Shown one piece after another: positions 16,817 through 25,547 of a stretch of DNA of 64,000 nucleotides. Position 1 is the first letter of the stretch. Every line of letters starts with the position of its first letter. Source of the stretch: Streptosporangium lutulentum (lineage in GTDB: Bacteria; Actinomycetota; Actinomycetes; Streptosporangiales; Streptosporangiaceae). A model generated the notes under the pieces. It was not told the origin of the DNA and did not search any database. It was given only the letters and a program-made list of their open reading frames with translations. Both the position numbers and the translations under genes were made by a program. The DNA lies in NCBI RefSeq assembly GCF_030811455.1, contig NZ_JAUSQU010000001.1, positions 3,596,001-3,660,000 on the forward strand, in the 5' to 3' direction.

Positions 16817-16845
16817 ACATAAAACCTACCTAATTAATAGGTTAA
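16817..16845 (-). promoter_or_regulatory. Promoter and operator of the sulfonate uptake operon
   Basis: On the minus strand TTAACC (16845-16840) and TTATGT (16822-16817) are 17 bases apart. Between them lies the inverted repeat AACCTA/TAGGTT (16823-16828 and 16838-16843) around an AT-rich centre. A repressor at this site would block polymerase. The AT-rich segment stands out in otherwise GC-rich DNA. The rest of the 324 bases to the next gene shows no further signal. Confidence 0.6.
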
Positions 16846-17126
16846 ATGGTCATATCGGCCGGGGAACATCCGTACATGGGCGGAAGGTCGCCACCGCCTC
16901 GGCCCCGCCCACGGAGGCGCCGGCGGCGGGCCTGGGGTTCTCCGTCAGCCGTGGATGGCCGGTGGCATTCGATCACAGTCCGGCATGACGTGAGCAGCCT
17001 CTCCGATGCGCCGCCGGGGCCGGGCAGGGCTACCTCGGTGGACGGGTTGCTCCCGGTCATCACGAGCGTGAAATCATGATCGGGTGACCGGAGTCGTTCC
17101 CGGCCACCCGATCATGGAGCGACACG

Positions 17127-20100
17127 ATGCCCGCCTACCTTCGATTTCCGACGATCTTCGGCGACATGGTCGTCTTCGCCGCCGAGGACGATCTGTGGAT
17201 GGTGTCCACCACCGGCGGAAGGGCCTTCCGGCTGACCGCCGGGGAGGCCGAGGCGGGATATCCCCGGTTCTCCCCGCGCGGCGACCAGCTCGCCTTCGTC
17301 GGCCGCGAGGAGGGGCCGGAAGAGGTCTACGTGATGCCCGCCGACGGCGGCGCGGCCCGGCGGGTCACCTACCACGGGGCACGCTCCACCGTCACCGGCT
17401 GGGACCCCGACGGCGCCATCGTGTACGCCAGCGACGAGTGCCAGCCCATCGAAGGACAGAACTGGCTGCATCGGGTCCAGCCGTACGGCATCCCCGAGCG
17501 CCTGCCGTACGGCCCGGCCAACACCATCTCCTACGGCCCGCAGATCGTGCTCGGCCGCAACACCGCCGATCCCGCCCGGTGGAAGCGTTACCGGGGCGGC
17601 ACCGTAGGTGATCTGTGGATCCAGATCGACGGCACCGAGCGGTTCCGGCGGCTGATCGCCCTGCCCGGCAACCTCGCCTCGCCCTGCTGGTGCGGGGACC
17701 GTGTCTACTTCGTCTCCGACCACGAGGGCGTCGGCAACATCTACTCCTGCACCGCCGACGGCGGCGACCTGCGCAGGCACTCCGACCACGCCGACTACTA
17801 CGCCCGCAACCTGTCCGGCGACGGCCACCGGCTGGTCTACCACGCCGGAGCCGAGCTCCACCTGGTGGAGGACGGCGAGTCCCGCCCGATCGAGGTGCGG
17901 TTGCGCAGTTCACGCACCCAGCGCAACCGCCGTTTCGCCCCGGCCGAGGACTTCCTCGACAGTGCCACACTCAACCCCGACGGCAGCGGCCTGGCCGTCA
18001 CCACCCGGGGCAAGGCGTTCTCCTTCGCAGCCTGGGAGGGGCCGGTGCGCCAGCACGGCTCGCTGTACGGCGTCCGTTACCGTCTGCTGAACTGGCTGAA
18101 CGACGGCGAGCGGCTCATCGCGGCGGCCAGCGACGACGGTGATCGCGAGGTGCTGGTCGTGCTCACCGCCGACGGCAGCGCCGAGCCGGTCCGGCTCGAC
18201 CACCTCGACACCGGCCGCGTCACCGCGCTGGAGGTCTCCCCCAGGGCCGACAGGGTCGCGATCGCCAACCACCGCAACGAGCTGATCATCGTCGATCTCC
18301 CGAGGGGGGACGGCCTCACCGCGGACGCCGACTCCCCGAAGGGCACCGGCCCCGAGGAGGACACCGGCCCTGCGGAAGGCGGCGGCCCCACGCGGAACGC
18401 CGATCCCGCGCAGGACACCGGCCCCGAGGAAACCACCGGCCCCGGACGGAACGCCGGCTCCATGGAGGACACCGGTACCGCGCGGTGCGGCGAACCCGGC
18501 AGGAGCACCGTGGTCGACTCCAGCCGGTTCGGTGCGATCGAGGACCTCGCCTGGTCCCCCGACGGCCGCTGGCTCGCCTACGCCTGCCGCGACACCGCGC
18601 AGACCATGGCGATCAAACTGTGCCGGGTCGAGACCGGCGAGACGTCCTTCGCCACCCGACCGGTGCTGTGGGACACCTGCCCCTCCTTCGACCCCGGCGG
18701 CGACTACCTCTACTTCATCGGCCGTCGCGTCTTCAACCCGGTCTACGACGAGCTCCAGTCCGCCCTGGGCTTCCCCCTCGGTTCCCGCCCCTACGCCGTC
18801 GCGCTCCGTGCCGACGTCGGCTCCCCCTTCGTCCCCGAGCCCCGGCCGCTCAAGGACGACGACGATGACGACGACGGCGGCGGCGAGGAGGAGATCGAGG
18901 TCGTCATCGACCTGGAGGGCATCGAGAACCGGGTCGCCGGCTTTCCCGTCCCCGAGGGCCGCTACGACCGCATCGCCGGGATCAAGGGCAAGGCCGTCTA
19001 CCTCACCTTTCCCGTCGAGGGCAGCCTCGGCGACGACTACGCCGACTCCTCCGATTCCTCCGACGGCACGCTCCACCTCTACGACTTCGCCAAGCAGAAG
19101 CAGGAGACCCTGGTCGGGGACGTGTCCGAGTTCCAGCTCGGCCGTGACGGCGCCACCCTGCTCTATCAGGCGGGCAAGCGGCTCCGAGTGATCAGGGCGG
19201 GTGAGACGCCCGAGGAGGACGACTCGTCGAACCGTACGGGCGGCTGGGTCGACATGCACCGGGTCAAGGTGTCCATCCGCCCGGAGGCCGAGTGGCGTCA
19301 GATGTTCCGTGAGGCCTGGCGGCTGCAGCGGGAGAACTTCTGGAGCGAGGACATGGCCGGGATCGACTGGGACGGCGTCTACCGGCGCTACCTGCCGCTG
19401 GTGGATCGCGTCACCACCCGCGGGGAGTTCTCCGACCTGCTCTGGGAGCTCCTCGGCGAGCTCGGCACCTCCCACGCCTACGAGAGCGGGGGCGCCTACC
19501 GGTCCCGGCCGCACTACCGGCAGGGAAAGCTCGGCGTCGACTGGTCCTTCGAGGACGGCCACTACCGGATCGCCGGGATCGTCAACGGCGACCGCTGGGA
19601 CCCCGAGGCGACCTCACCGCTCAATCGCCTCGGGGTGGACGTACGGCCGGGCGACGTGGTGCTGGCCGTCAACGGCCAGCCCGTCGGCCCGGAGGCCGGC
19701 CCGGACGAGCGACTGGTCAATCAGGCCGACCAGGAGGTCCAGCTCACGATCAGGCGCGGGCAGGAAAAGCGGACCGTCACCGTGAGGGCCATCGGCGACG
19801 AGCAGCCCGGCCGCTACCGCGACTGGGTGGAGGCCAACCGGGCCCGCTGCCACGAGCTCAGCGGCGGCCGGATCGGTTACCTGCACATCCCCGACATGGG
19901 CCCGGAGGGATACGCCGAGTTCCACCGCGGTTTCCTCGCCGAGTACGACCGCGAGGGCCTGGTGGTGGATGTCCGCTTCAACGGCGGAGGCCACGTGTCG
20001 GCCCTGCTGCTGGAGAAGCTCTCCCGGCGGCGCCTCGGCTACGACTTCCCCCGCTGGGGCGTGCCCGAGCCCTATCCCGACGAGTCGCCGCGAGGACCGA

Positions 20101-20504
20101 TGGTCGCGATCACCAACGAGTGGGCGGGCTCGGACGGCGACATCTTCAGTCACACCTTCAAGGTGCTCGGCCTGGGCCCGTTGATCGGCAAGCGCACCTG
20201 GGGCGGTGTGATCGGCATCTGGCCCCGGCACCAGCTGGCCGACGGCACGGTCACCACCCAGCCGGAGTTCTCCTTCGCCTTCGACGACGTGGGCTGGCGG
20301 GTGGAGAACTACGGCACCGACCCGGACATCGAGATCGACATCACCCCGCAGGACTACGCCAGGGGCGTCGACACCCAGCTCGACAAGGCGATCGAGGTCG
20401 CCTTGGACCGCCTGGCCACGCATCCGCCGCACACGCCCAACCCGGATGCCCGGCCCCGGCTCCCGGTGCCGTCCCTGCCACCCCGGCTGAGAGCTCAGCC
20501 GTAG
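17127..20504 (+). CDS. Tricorn protease homologue (S41 peptidase)
   Basis: 1125 residues, the size of archaeal and Streptomyces tricorn proteases, which degrade oligopeptides in the cytoplasm. The N-terminal half is a pair of beta-propellers (repeated WSPDG-like blades). A PDZ domain lies at about 810-895, between the two halves of the protease core. The catalytic set can be placed by its spacing: S782 and H783 (GTSHAYESGG), S1002 and D1003 (AGSDGD), and E1069 (PDIEID). An unusual proline-, glycine- and acid-rich insert at about 396-460 has degenerate DTGP repeats and interrupts the propeller region. A second acidic run (DDDDDDGGGEEE) is at about 577-590. It is a single-gene unit. Confidence 0.9.
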   Translation: MPAYLRFPTIFGDMVVFAAEDDLWMVSTTGGRAFRLTAGEAEAGYPRFSPRGDQLAFVGREEGPEEVYVMPADGGAARRVTYHGARSTVTGWDPDGAIVYASDECQPIEGQNWLHRVQPYGIPERLPYGPANTISYGPQIVLGRNTADPARWKRYRGGTVGDLWIQIDGTERFRRLIALPGNLASPCWCGDRVYFVSDHEGVGNIYSCTADGGDLRRHSDHADYYARNLSGDGHRLVYHAGAELHLVEDGESRPIEVRLRSSRTQRNRRFAPAEDFLDSATLNPDGSGLAVTTRGKAFSFAAWEGPVRQHGSLYGVRYRLLNWLNDGERLIAAASDDGDREVLVVLTADGSAEPVRLDHLDTGRVTALEVSPRADRVAIANHRNELIIVDLPRGDGLTADADSPKGTGPEEDTGPAEGGGPTRNADPAQDTGPEETTGPGRNAGSMEDTGTARCGEPGRSTVVDSSRFGAIEDLAWSPDGRWLAYACRDTAQTMAIKLCRVETGETSFATRPVLWDTCPSFDPGGDYLYFIGRRVFNPVYDELQSALGFPLGSRPYAVALRADVGSPFVPEPRPLKDDDDDDDGGGEEEIEVVIDLEGIENRVAGFPVPEGRYDRIAGIKGKAVYLTFPVEGSLGDDYADSSDSSDGTLHLYDFAKQKQETLVGDVSEFQLGRDGATLLYQAGKRLRVIRAGETPEEDDSSNRTGGWVDMHRVKVSIRPEAEWRQMFREAWRLQRENFWSEDMAGIDWDGVYRRYLPLVDRVTTRGEFSDLLWELLGELGTSHAYESGGAYRSRPHYRQGKLGVDWSFEDGHYRIAGIVNGDRWDPEATSPLNRLGVDVRPGDVVLAVNGQPVGPEAGPDERLVNQADQEVQLTIRRGQEKRTVTVRAIGDEQPGRYRDWVEANRARCHELSGGRIGYLHIPDMGPEGYAEFHRGFLAEYDREGLVVDVRFNGGGHVSALLLEKLSRRRLGYDFPRWGVPEPYPDESPRGPMVAITNEWAGSDGDIFSHTFKVLGLGPLIGKRTWGGVIGIWPRHQLADGTVTTQPEFSFAFDDVGWRVENYGTDPDIEIDITPQDYARGVDTQLDKAIEVALDRLATHPPHTPNPDARPRLPVPSLPPRLRAQP

Positions 20505-20523
20505 GCGTCGCCGCCCGCGGGGC

Positions 20524-21468
20524 TCAGCCCGCGGACTCCATGAGCCGCCCGGCCAGCGCCCTGACCTCCCCGCGCAGCTCGTCCGGTGCGATCACGGTGA
20601 ACGGCCAGCCGAGCCCTGCCAGCATCTGCGCCATCCCGTCCAGCCGCTCGGCCCTGGCGGTCATCACCACCCCGTCGGGGGTCTCGGCCAGTGCCGCCGC
20701 GGAGGCCGGGATCCGTCCGGCCGCCTCCTCCAGGGTGGTGGCCAGCAGCACCTTCACCTCATGCCGGTACGGCACCGCCGACAACGATCGGACCACGTGC
20801 GCCACCGGGTCGAAGCCGTCGGGAGCGTCGAACGCCCGCTCGGTGCGCCTGGCACTCGCCACCCGGTCGACCCGGAAGGTCCGTACCTCCCCGCTGTCGT
20901 GATCGAGCCCGGCGACGTACCAGCGCCCGGAGTGGAAGACGATGCCGTAGGGGTCCAGGTCGCGCTCGGAGTCGTCTCCGCGCCAGGACCGGTAGGCCAG
21001 CCGTACGGTGACCCGGCTCCGGGCGGCCTCGGCGAGCGCGAGCAACGGCCCGGCCTGCGGGGTGCTCGCCCGCGCCGGGGTCCCGGTGTGATCCAGCGTC
21101 GCCGACACCGCCTCGACCCGCTCGCGCAGCGGCCCCGGGAGCACCCGCTGGATCTTGGCCAGCGCGCTCTCGGTCGCCGTCTCCCCCACCGCCAGCCCGG
21201 TCCGGCGCCCGGCCATCAGCCCCAGCACGACGGCCGTGGCCTCGTCGTCGGTGAGCATGAGCGGCGGCAGCTTGTAGCCGGGCAGGAGGCGGTAGCCGCC
21301 GTAGCGGCCCCGCTCTGCCTCCACCGGCACCCCGATCTCGGACAGCCGCACCGCGTAGCGGCGCACGGTCCGCTCGTCGACCTCCAGCCGGACGGCGAGC
21401 TCCGGCCCGGTCAGACCGGGAGCGGCCTGCAACAGCTCCAGCAGCGCGAGCACTCGGGTGACGGTCAT
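20524..21468 (-). CDS. WYL-domain transcriptional regulator (YafY type)
   Basis: 314 residues: an N-terminal HTH_11 winged helix (about 1-60, GPELAVRLEVDERTVRRY) and a WYL sensor domain (about 140-220, with WYVAGLD), then the WCX tail. These regulators bind operators near their own promoter and sense small ligands. ATG 21468 follows CGAGGAG; the frame is open to 21483. It is divergent from an alpha/beta hydrolase gene, its likely target, with a GGAC-N7-GTCC palindrome between them. Confidence 0.85.
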   Translation of the reverse strand: MTVTRVLALLELLQAAPGLTGPELAVRLEVDERTVRRYAVRLSEIGVPVEAERGRYGGYRLLPGYKLPPLMLTDDEATAVVLGLMAGRRTGLAVGETATESALAKIQRVLPGPLRERVEAVSATLDHTGTPARASTPQAGPLLALAEAARSRVTVRLAYRSWRGDDSERDLDPYGIVFHSGRWYVAGLDHDSGEVRTFRVDRVASARRTERAFDAPDGFDPVAHVVRSLSAVPYRHEVKVLLATTLEEAAGRIPASAAALAETPDGVVMTARAERLDGMAQMLAGLGWPFTVIAPDELRGEVRALAGRLMESAG

Positions 21469-21488
21469 CGAAACTCCTCGCAAAATCA

Positions 21489-21520
21489 GGACCGATTCTG
21501 TCCGGATTTGATCTTAGAGT
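21489..21520 (+). promoter_or_regulatory. Shared operator and promoter of WYL regulator and hydrolase
   Basis: The palindrome GGAC-N7-GTCC (21489-21503) lies between the divergent starts. A TAGAGT -10 box for the hydrolase follows at 21515-21520, so the palindrome covers the -35 region. Similar GGACA-type palindromes are common beside YafY-type regulators; that link is from family knowledge. Confidence 0.55.
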
Positions 21521-21549
21521 AGAACCAAGCAACGAAGGAGAGAGAAAAA

Positions 21550-22296
21550 ATGAGCACATATGTCCTGGTCCCCGGCTTCTGGCTCGGCGCGTGGGCCTGG
21601 GAGCGGGTCGCCCGGCCGCTGCGCGAGGCCGGTCACGAGGTCCATGCGGTGACCCTCACCGGACTCGGCGACCGGGCGCACCTGGCCGGTCCCGGCGTCG
21701 ACCTGGAGACCCACATTCAGGACATCGTCAACGTCATCGTCTTCGCGGACCTGCACGAGGTGATCCTCGTCGGCCACAGCGGGGCGGGCGCCCCGGTCAC
21801 GGGGGCGGCCGACCGGATCCCCGAGCGCGTCGCCCGGGTGGTCTACGTCGACAGCGGCCCGCAGCCCGACGGCATGACCCAGATGGACCTCAACGAGCCC
21901 GAGTGGCGAGCCTTCATCGAGAGGCGGGTCGCCGAGGAGGGCGGCGGGACGGCCTACCCGCTCATCTCCTGGGAGGAACAGGAGCGGGCCGGGGCCGGAC
22001 TGGAGGGTCTGGGCGAGGCCGAGCGCGAGTGGTTCGCCTCCCGCGCGACCCCCCAGCCGTACGGCGCCATGACCCAGCCGCTGACCCTCACGGGCGGCGC
22101 GGACAAACTACCCAAAACGCTCATCTCCTGCTCGTTCCCGCTGGAGCAGGTCCACGCCATGATCGCCGCCGACCACCCGTTCTTCGCGGCGCTCGCCGGA
22201 CCGGAGTGGAGCTTCGACGAGGTGCCCACCGGTCACTGGCCGATGTTCTCCAAGCCCGTGGAGACCGCGGCCGCACTCGCCGCGCTGTCAGGCTGA
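21550..22296 (+). CDS. Alpha/beta hydrolase, salicylate-esterase-like
   Basis: 248 residues. The N-terminus TYVLVPGFWLGAWAW and the nucleophile elbow GHSGAG (about 76-81) match the small esterases related to plant methyl-salicylate esterases and many actinomycete homologues. The catalytic His is likely in TGHWPMFS near residue 235. The ATG at 21550 follows AAGGAGAGA. The substrate is unknown. Divergence from the WYL regulator suggests induction by a ligand. Confidence 0.82.
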   Translation: MSTYVLVPGFWLGAWAWERVARPLREAGHEVHAVTLTGLGDRAHLAGPGVDLETHIQDIVNVIVFADLHEVILVGHSGAGAPVTGAADRIPERVARVVYVDSGPQPDGMTQMDLNEPEWRAFIERRVAEEGGGTAYPLISWEEQERAGAGLEGLGEAEREWFASRATPQPYGAMTQPLTLTGGADKLPKTLISCSFPLEQVHAMIAADHPFFAALAGPEWSFDEVPTGHWPMFSKPVETAAALAALSG

Positions 22297-22683
22297 GCGC
22301 CGGCGGGGGTGCGGTCCGCCCGGATCCCCGCCCGGCCCGCCGCCCGCCGTTCCGCTGCCGTCGTGCGCGTCCGGTGACCCACCTCTCATGGCCGGAGACG
22401 TGCGGAGACCTCCCGACCGGGCGGAGGACGACGGACGGCCTTCCCGACACCGCGGGGCCGTGACCGGTCAGAATTGTCCATCGTCCGGGCGAACGCAGGA
22501 GCGTCGTCACGCGATGTAGCCATTGGCGTGCTTATAGTGACATTGCCTGGTCGGACACCATCGTGATTCCCCACGCACCAGCACGTGCCGGGGACGGATG
22601 GCGTGCCGATGCCGGAGACACCTGCCACCGGCTCATGTCACACCACGTGCGGGGCCGGGTGCCGATACACGAAGGAGCCCCTG
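22297..22683. other. Non-coding region before the small secreted protein
   Basis: GC-rich and without a credible frame in its first 200 bases. A TATAGT box at 22533-22538 lies in a locally AT-richer stretch about 145 bases before the next start and may be its -10 element; no good -35 is seen. Confidence 0.4.
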
Positions 22684-23007
22684 ATGTCCCATGTTCACCG
22701 CGCCGCCCTGGCCACGGCCGCACTCGCCGTCCCACTCGCCATTCCGTTCGTCCTCGCGCCCGTCGTCCACGCCGACGCCCCGCAGCCGTACTACAAATGT
22801 TCCAGCGGGCCGTTCCCCGGGCCTGGATTCACCGTCGACCGCCTCTTCCCCGTGATCAAGGGGAGCGGCTGCCGGATCAATCCTCTCGGCGCGAAGAACT
22901 CCATCGGTTTCACCTCCAAACGCGCCCCCGTCTACACCTGCGCCTCGATCCAACACCCCAGCGAGCTCCAGATGGTCATGGGCCAGTCCTGCAAAAGGCA
23001 CACCTGA
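22684..23007 (+). CDS. Small secreted four-cysteine protein
   Basis: 107 residues. A signal peptide (HRAALATAALAVPLAIPFVL) is cleaved probably after VHA (about residue 31), leaving about 76 residues with four cysteines (YKCSS, SGCRI, YTCAS, QSCKR), enough for two disulfides. The ATG at 22684 follows GAAGGAG. No family is recognised. It is flanked by non-coding DNA on both sides. Confidence 0.6.
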   Translation: MSHVHRAALATAALAVPLAIPFVLAPVVHADAPQPYYKCSSGPFPGPGFTVDRLFPVIKGSGCRINPLGAKNSIGFTSKRAPVYTCASIQHPSELQMVMGQSCKRHT

Positions 23008-23145
23008 ACCGAGGTCCCTGCGGCGATGGAGTGCGATCTCGCGAACCGGCGCCCCCGGGCCGGGGTGACGTGGCGTCGCACGCCGAGGTGGAGAGACCGT
23101 CCGCCCGGCCATGGCACCGTGCCCTCGCCGGGCGGGCAGGCCTCT

Positions 23146-23589
23146 TCAGGACGCGTTCCGTGGTGCGCCGGCGGCGTCGAAAGCGGTCTGGTGGTGTCGG
23201 ATCTCGGCGTGGTGGTCGGAGGACCAGGCGGCCAGGGCGAGAACGGTGGACAGCAGCGAGGTGCCGAGGTCGGTCAGGGCGTATTCGACGCGGGGCGGGA
23301 CCTCGGGGTAGGCCGTGCGATCGACAAGTCCGCTGCGCTGCAGGTGCTTGAGAGTGAGGGTGAGCATCCGCTGGGAGATGCGGGGGATCGCATAGGCGAG
23401 GTCTGAGTATCGGGTCGGGCCGTCGGCGAGGGTGCCGATGATCAGTACGCTCCACTTGTCGCCGACGAGATCGAGGATCTCACGGATGAAGTCGGCGTCC
23501 TGGTCGCCCCAGTGGGCGCACGGGCCCGGGACGCGCCGCACGTTCGCGCGCACATCGGTGCGCGTCGCTCCCAGTTTGCTCGCACTCAT
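23146..23589 (-). CDS. HxlR family transcriptional regulator
   Basis: 147 residues with the HxlR winged helix: CAHWGDQDADFIREILDLVG then DKWSVLIIGTL, YSDLAYAIPRISQRMLTLTL and the wing segment RTAYPEVPPRVEYALT. The conserved N-terminal cysteine (PCAHW) is the redox- or quinone-sensing residue in YodB/HypR-type members. ATG 23589 is used; ATG 23619 is an alternative. It is divergent from a DsbA-family gene and an azoreductase, the kind of genes YodB-like regulators control. Confidence 0.83.
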   Translation of the reverse strand: MSASKLGATRTDVRANVRRVPGPCAHWGDQDADFIREILDLVGDKWSVLIIGTLADGPTRYSDLAYAIPRISQRMLTLTLKHLQRSGLVDRTAYPEVPPRVEYALTDLGTSLLSTVLALAAWSSDHHAEIRHHQTAFDAAGAPRNAS

Positions 23590-23700
23590 AGCCGCCGCCT
23601 TTTCCCCGATCGCACACATGAATGTGCCTTTTGTACCGATTGTCACACTAATGCACAGTGGGGTTGCGAACAGATCGTAAGCGGTCAGGAAGGGCACCCC

Positions 23701-24423
23701 ATGAAGATCGAACTCTGGGCGGACATCGTCTGCCCGTACTGCGGGCTGATGGACAACCGCCTGCGCCTGGCGCTGGATCGCTTCGAGCACGCCGACGACG
23801 TCCAGGTGATCCACCGCTCCATCCAGCTCCACCCCGACCTTCCCCGTGAAGGCGTCACCCAGCGCCGGCTGTTCCAGATGGCCGGGATGCCCACCGCGAC
23901 CGGCGAGAAGCTCCTGACCTCGATCGAGGCCACGGCCCACGCGGAGGGGCTGAGCCCCTACCACGCGCTGGAGCGAACCCTGGGCCCGACCGACCACGCC
24001 CACGAACTGCTCGCCCACGCCACCGCCCAGGGCCGCGGCAACGAGGTGTGGACGGCGATGTTCCGCGCCCACTTCGGACAGGCCCGCAAGCTGTGGACCC
24101 TCGACGAGGTCCTCGACTTCGCCGAAGAGGTGGGCCTGGACCGCGGCGAGGCCGCCCAGGCGCTCCGTGAGCGGCGCTACCGCGCACAGGTGGAAGCCGA
24201 CCAGCGCGAGGCCGAGCGCCTGGGCGCCCGCGGCGCGCCGTTCCTCGTCATCGACGGCGCGTACGCCGTCCCCGGCGCCCTCGACACCGACCGGTTGCTC
24301 GCCGCGATGACCCGGGCCTGGCGGGAAAGTCACCCCGCCCCGCGGCCGCTTCCGGTCATCGCGGACGCGGAGGGTCTCTGCGGCCCGGACGGCTGCGCCG
24401 TCCCTCAGCGCCCCGCCCGCTGA
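23701..24423 (+). CDS. DsbA family oxidoreductase, FrnE-like
   Basis: 240 residues. The thioredoxin-fold active site CPYC is at residues 11-14 and the cis-proline loop is GAPFLVIDG. The all-alpha insert is typical of FrnE, a cytoplasmic DsbA-like protein. The C-terminus adds CGPDGC, a second cysteine pair also seen in FrnE proteins. It would handle disulfides or polyketide-like substrates in the cytoplasm. The ATG at 23701 follows AGGAAGGG. Its gene is divergent from an HxlR regulator and upstream of an azoreductase. Confidence 0.84.
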   Translation: MKIELWADIVCPYCGLMDNRLRLALDRFEHADDVQVIHRSIQLHPDLPREGVTQRRLFQMAGMPTATGEKLLTSIEATAHAEGLSPYHALERTLGPTDHAHELLAHATAQGRGNEVWTAMFRAHFGQARKLWTLDEVLDFAEEVGLDRGEAAQALRERRYRAQVEADQREAERLGARGAPFLVIDGAYAVPGALDTDRLLAAMTRAWRESHPAPRPLPVIADAEGLCGPDGCAVPQRPAR

Positions 24424-24557
24424 ACGCCCCCGTCTCACCGACACCCGCTGCCCCCGGCGCCCGGCGGGCCGGCCGCGAGGTCCACCTCGTCGTCGGCGCC
24501 GGCGGCCCGCCCTCCCAGATCTCCGAGGACGCCGCCCGCACCGCCACCAGGCTCCGC

Positions 24558-24593
24558 GCCGTACCGACCGCCGTACCGACCGCCGTACCGACA
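24558..24593. repeat. 12-bp unit GCCGTACCGACC in three tandem copies
   Basis: Two perfect copies and one with a final A, just before the azoreductase start. The unit length is a multiple of three. The 184-base gap has no convincing separate gene. Confidence 0.75.
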
Positions 24594-24607
24594 CAGAAAG
24601 CACGATC

Positions 24608-25249
24608 ATGTCCTACCTTCTCCGCATCGACTCCTCCGTCTCCGGGAGCGCGTCCTTCTCCCGGCAGGTCGCCGACACCTTCACCACCGCCTGGGGCGGC
24701 GACATCGTCACCCGCGACCTGGCCCTCGACCCCGTCCGCCACCTCGACGCCGCGGGCGTCACGGCCCGCACCACCCCGGCGTCCGAGCACACCCCGGAGC
24801 AGCAGGCCGCCGCCGCCGCGCAGGACGAACTCGTCGAGGAGTTCCTGGGCGCCGGCGCCTACCTGTTCGCGGTGCCGGTGTACAACTACTCGATGCCGTC
24901 GGCGTTCAAGGCGTGGCTGGACCACATCATGATCGTCGGCAGGACCATCGGCCTCGGCGACGCCGTCCCCACCCGCGGGCGGCCCGCCGTCATCGTCTCC
25001 GCCCGGGGCGGCGGCTACGGTCCCGGCGCCCCCCAGCACGGCAAGGACTTCCTCGTCCCCGCGCTGGAGAGCATCCTCGGCGACCCCGGCCTCATGGCCC
25101 TCGACGTCCATACCATCACCCCCGAACTCACCTACGCGCCCGTCATGGAACCCCTCCGGCACCTGCTGCCCCTCCATGAGGCCTCGCTGGAGAACTCGCA
25201 CGCACTGGCACGCCGGTACGCCGAGACGATGTCCCTGACCACGGCCTGA
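24608..25249 (+). CDS. azoR: FMN-dependent NADH:quinone reductase / azoreductase
   Basis: 213 residues of the flavodoxin-like fold. The start MSYLLRIDSSVSGSASFS, the FMN-binding PVYNYSMPSAFKAWLDH at about 95-111 and the RGGGY loop match AzoR. The enzyme reduces quinones and azo bonds by two electrons with NADH, protecting against electrophiles. The ATG at 24608 follows a weak AGAAAG site. It is the second gene after the DsbA-family protein and probably under the divergent HxlR regulator. Confidence 0.86.
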   Translation: MSYLLRIDSSVSGSASFSRQVADTFTTAWGGDIVTRDLALDPVRHLDAAGVTARTTPASEHTPEQQAAAAAQDELVEEFLGAGAYLFAVPVYNYSMPSAFKAWLDHIMIVGRTIGLGDAVPTRGRPAVIVSARGGGYGPGAPQHGKDFLVPALESILGDPGLMALDVHTITPELTYAPVMEPLRHLLPLHEASLENSHALARRYAETMSLTTA

Positions 25250-25547
25250 CCACGACCCGCGGCCCCGTCGGCAGCCGGGCGAGCCCGGCGGCCCTCGGCC
25301 TTCCCTCCCGAGGGGCGCGTTCCGTCCTTCGTCATGTCCGTGAGGACTCGGCGTCGGGGAGCGCACGGGGTGAGGCCGTATGGGCCTGTACGCACGATCG
25401 GGTGGGTCCAGGCCCACTCCGATGCCGATTCGATGTGAATCGGACTCCGTGCGCTGCATAGTGGACTCCACACCATTTTCAGATGATTCGTCCCAATACG
25501 GGCCCTACGGATGCCCGCGGTCGGATCATGAAGGAGGAAGGAGGACC

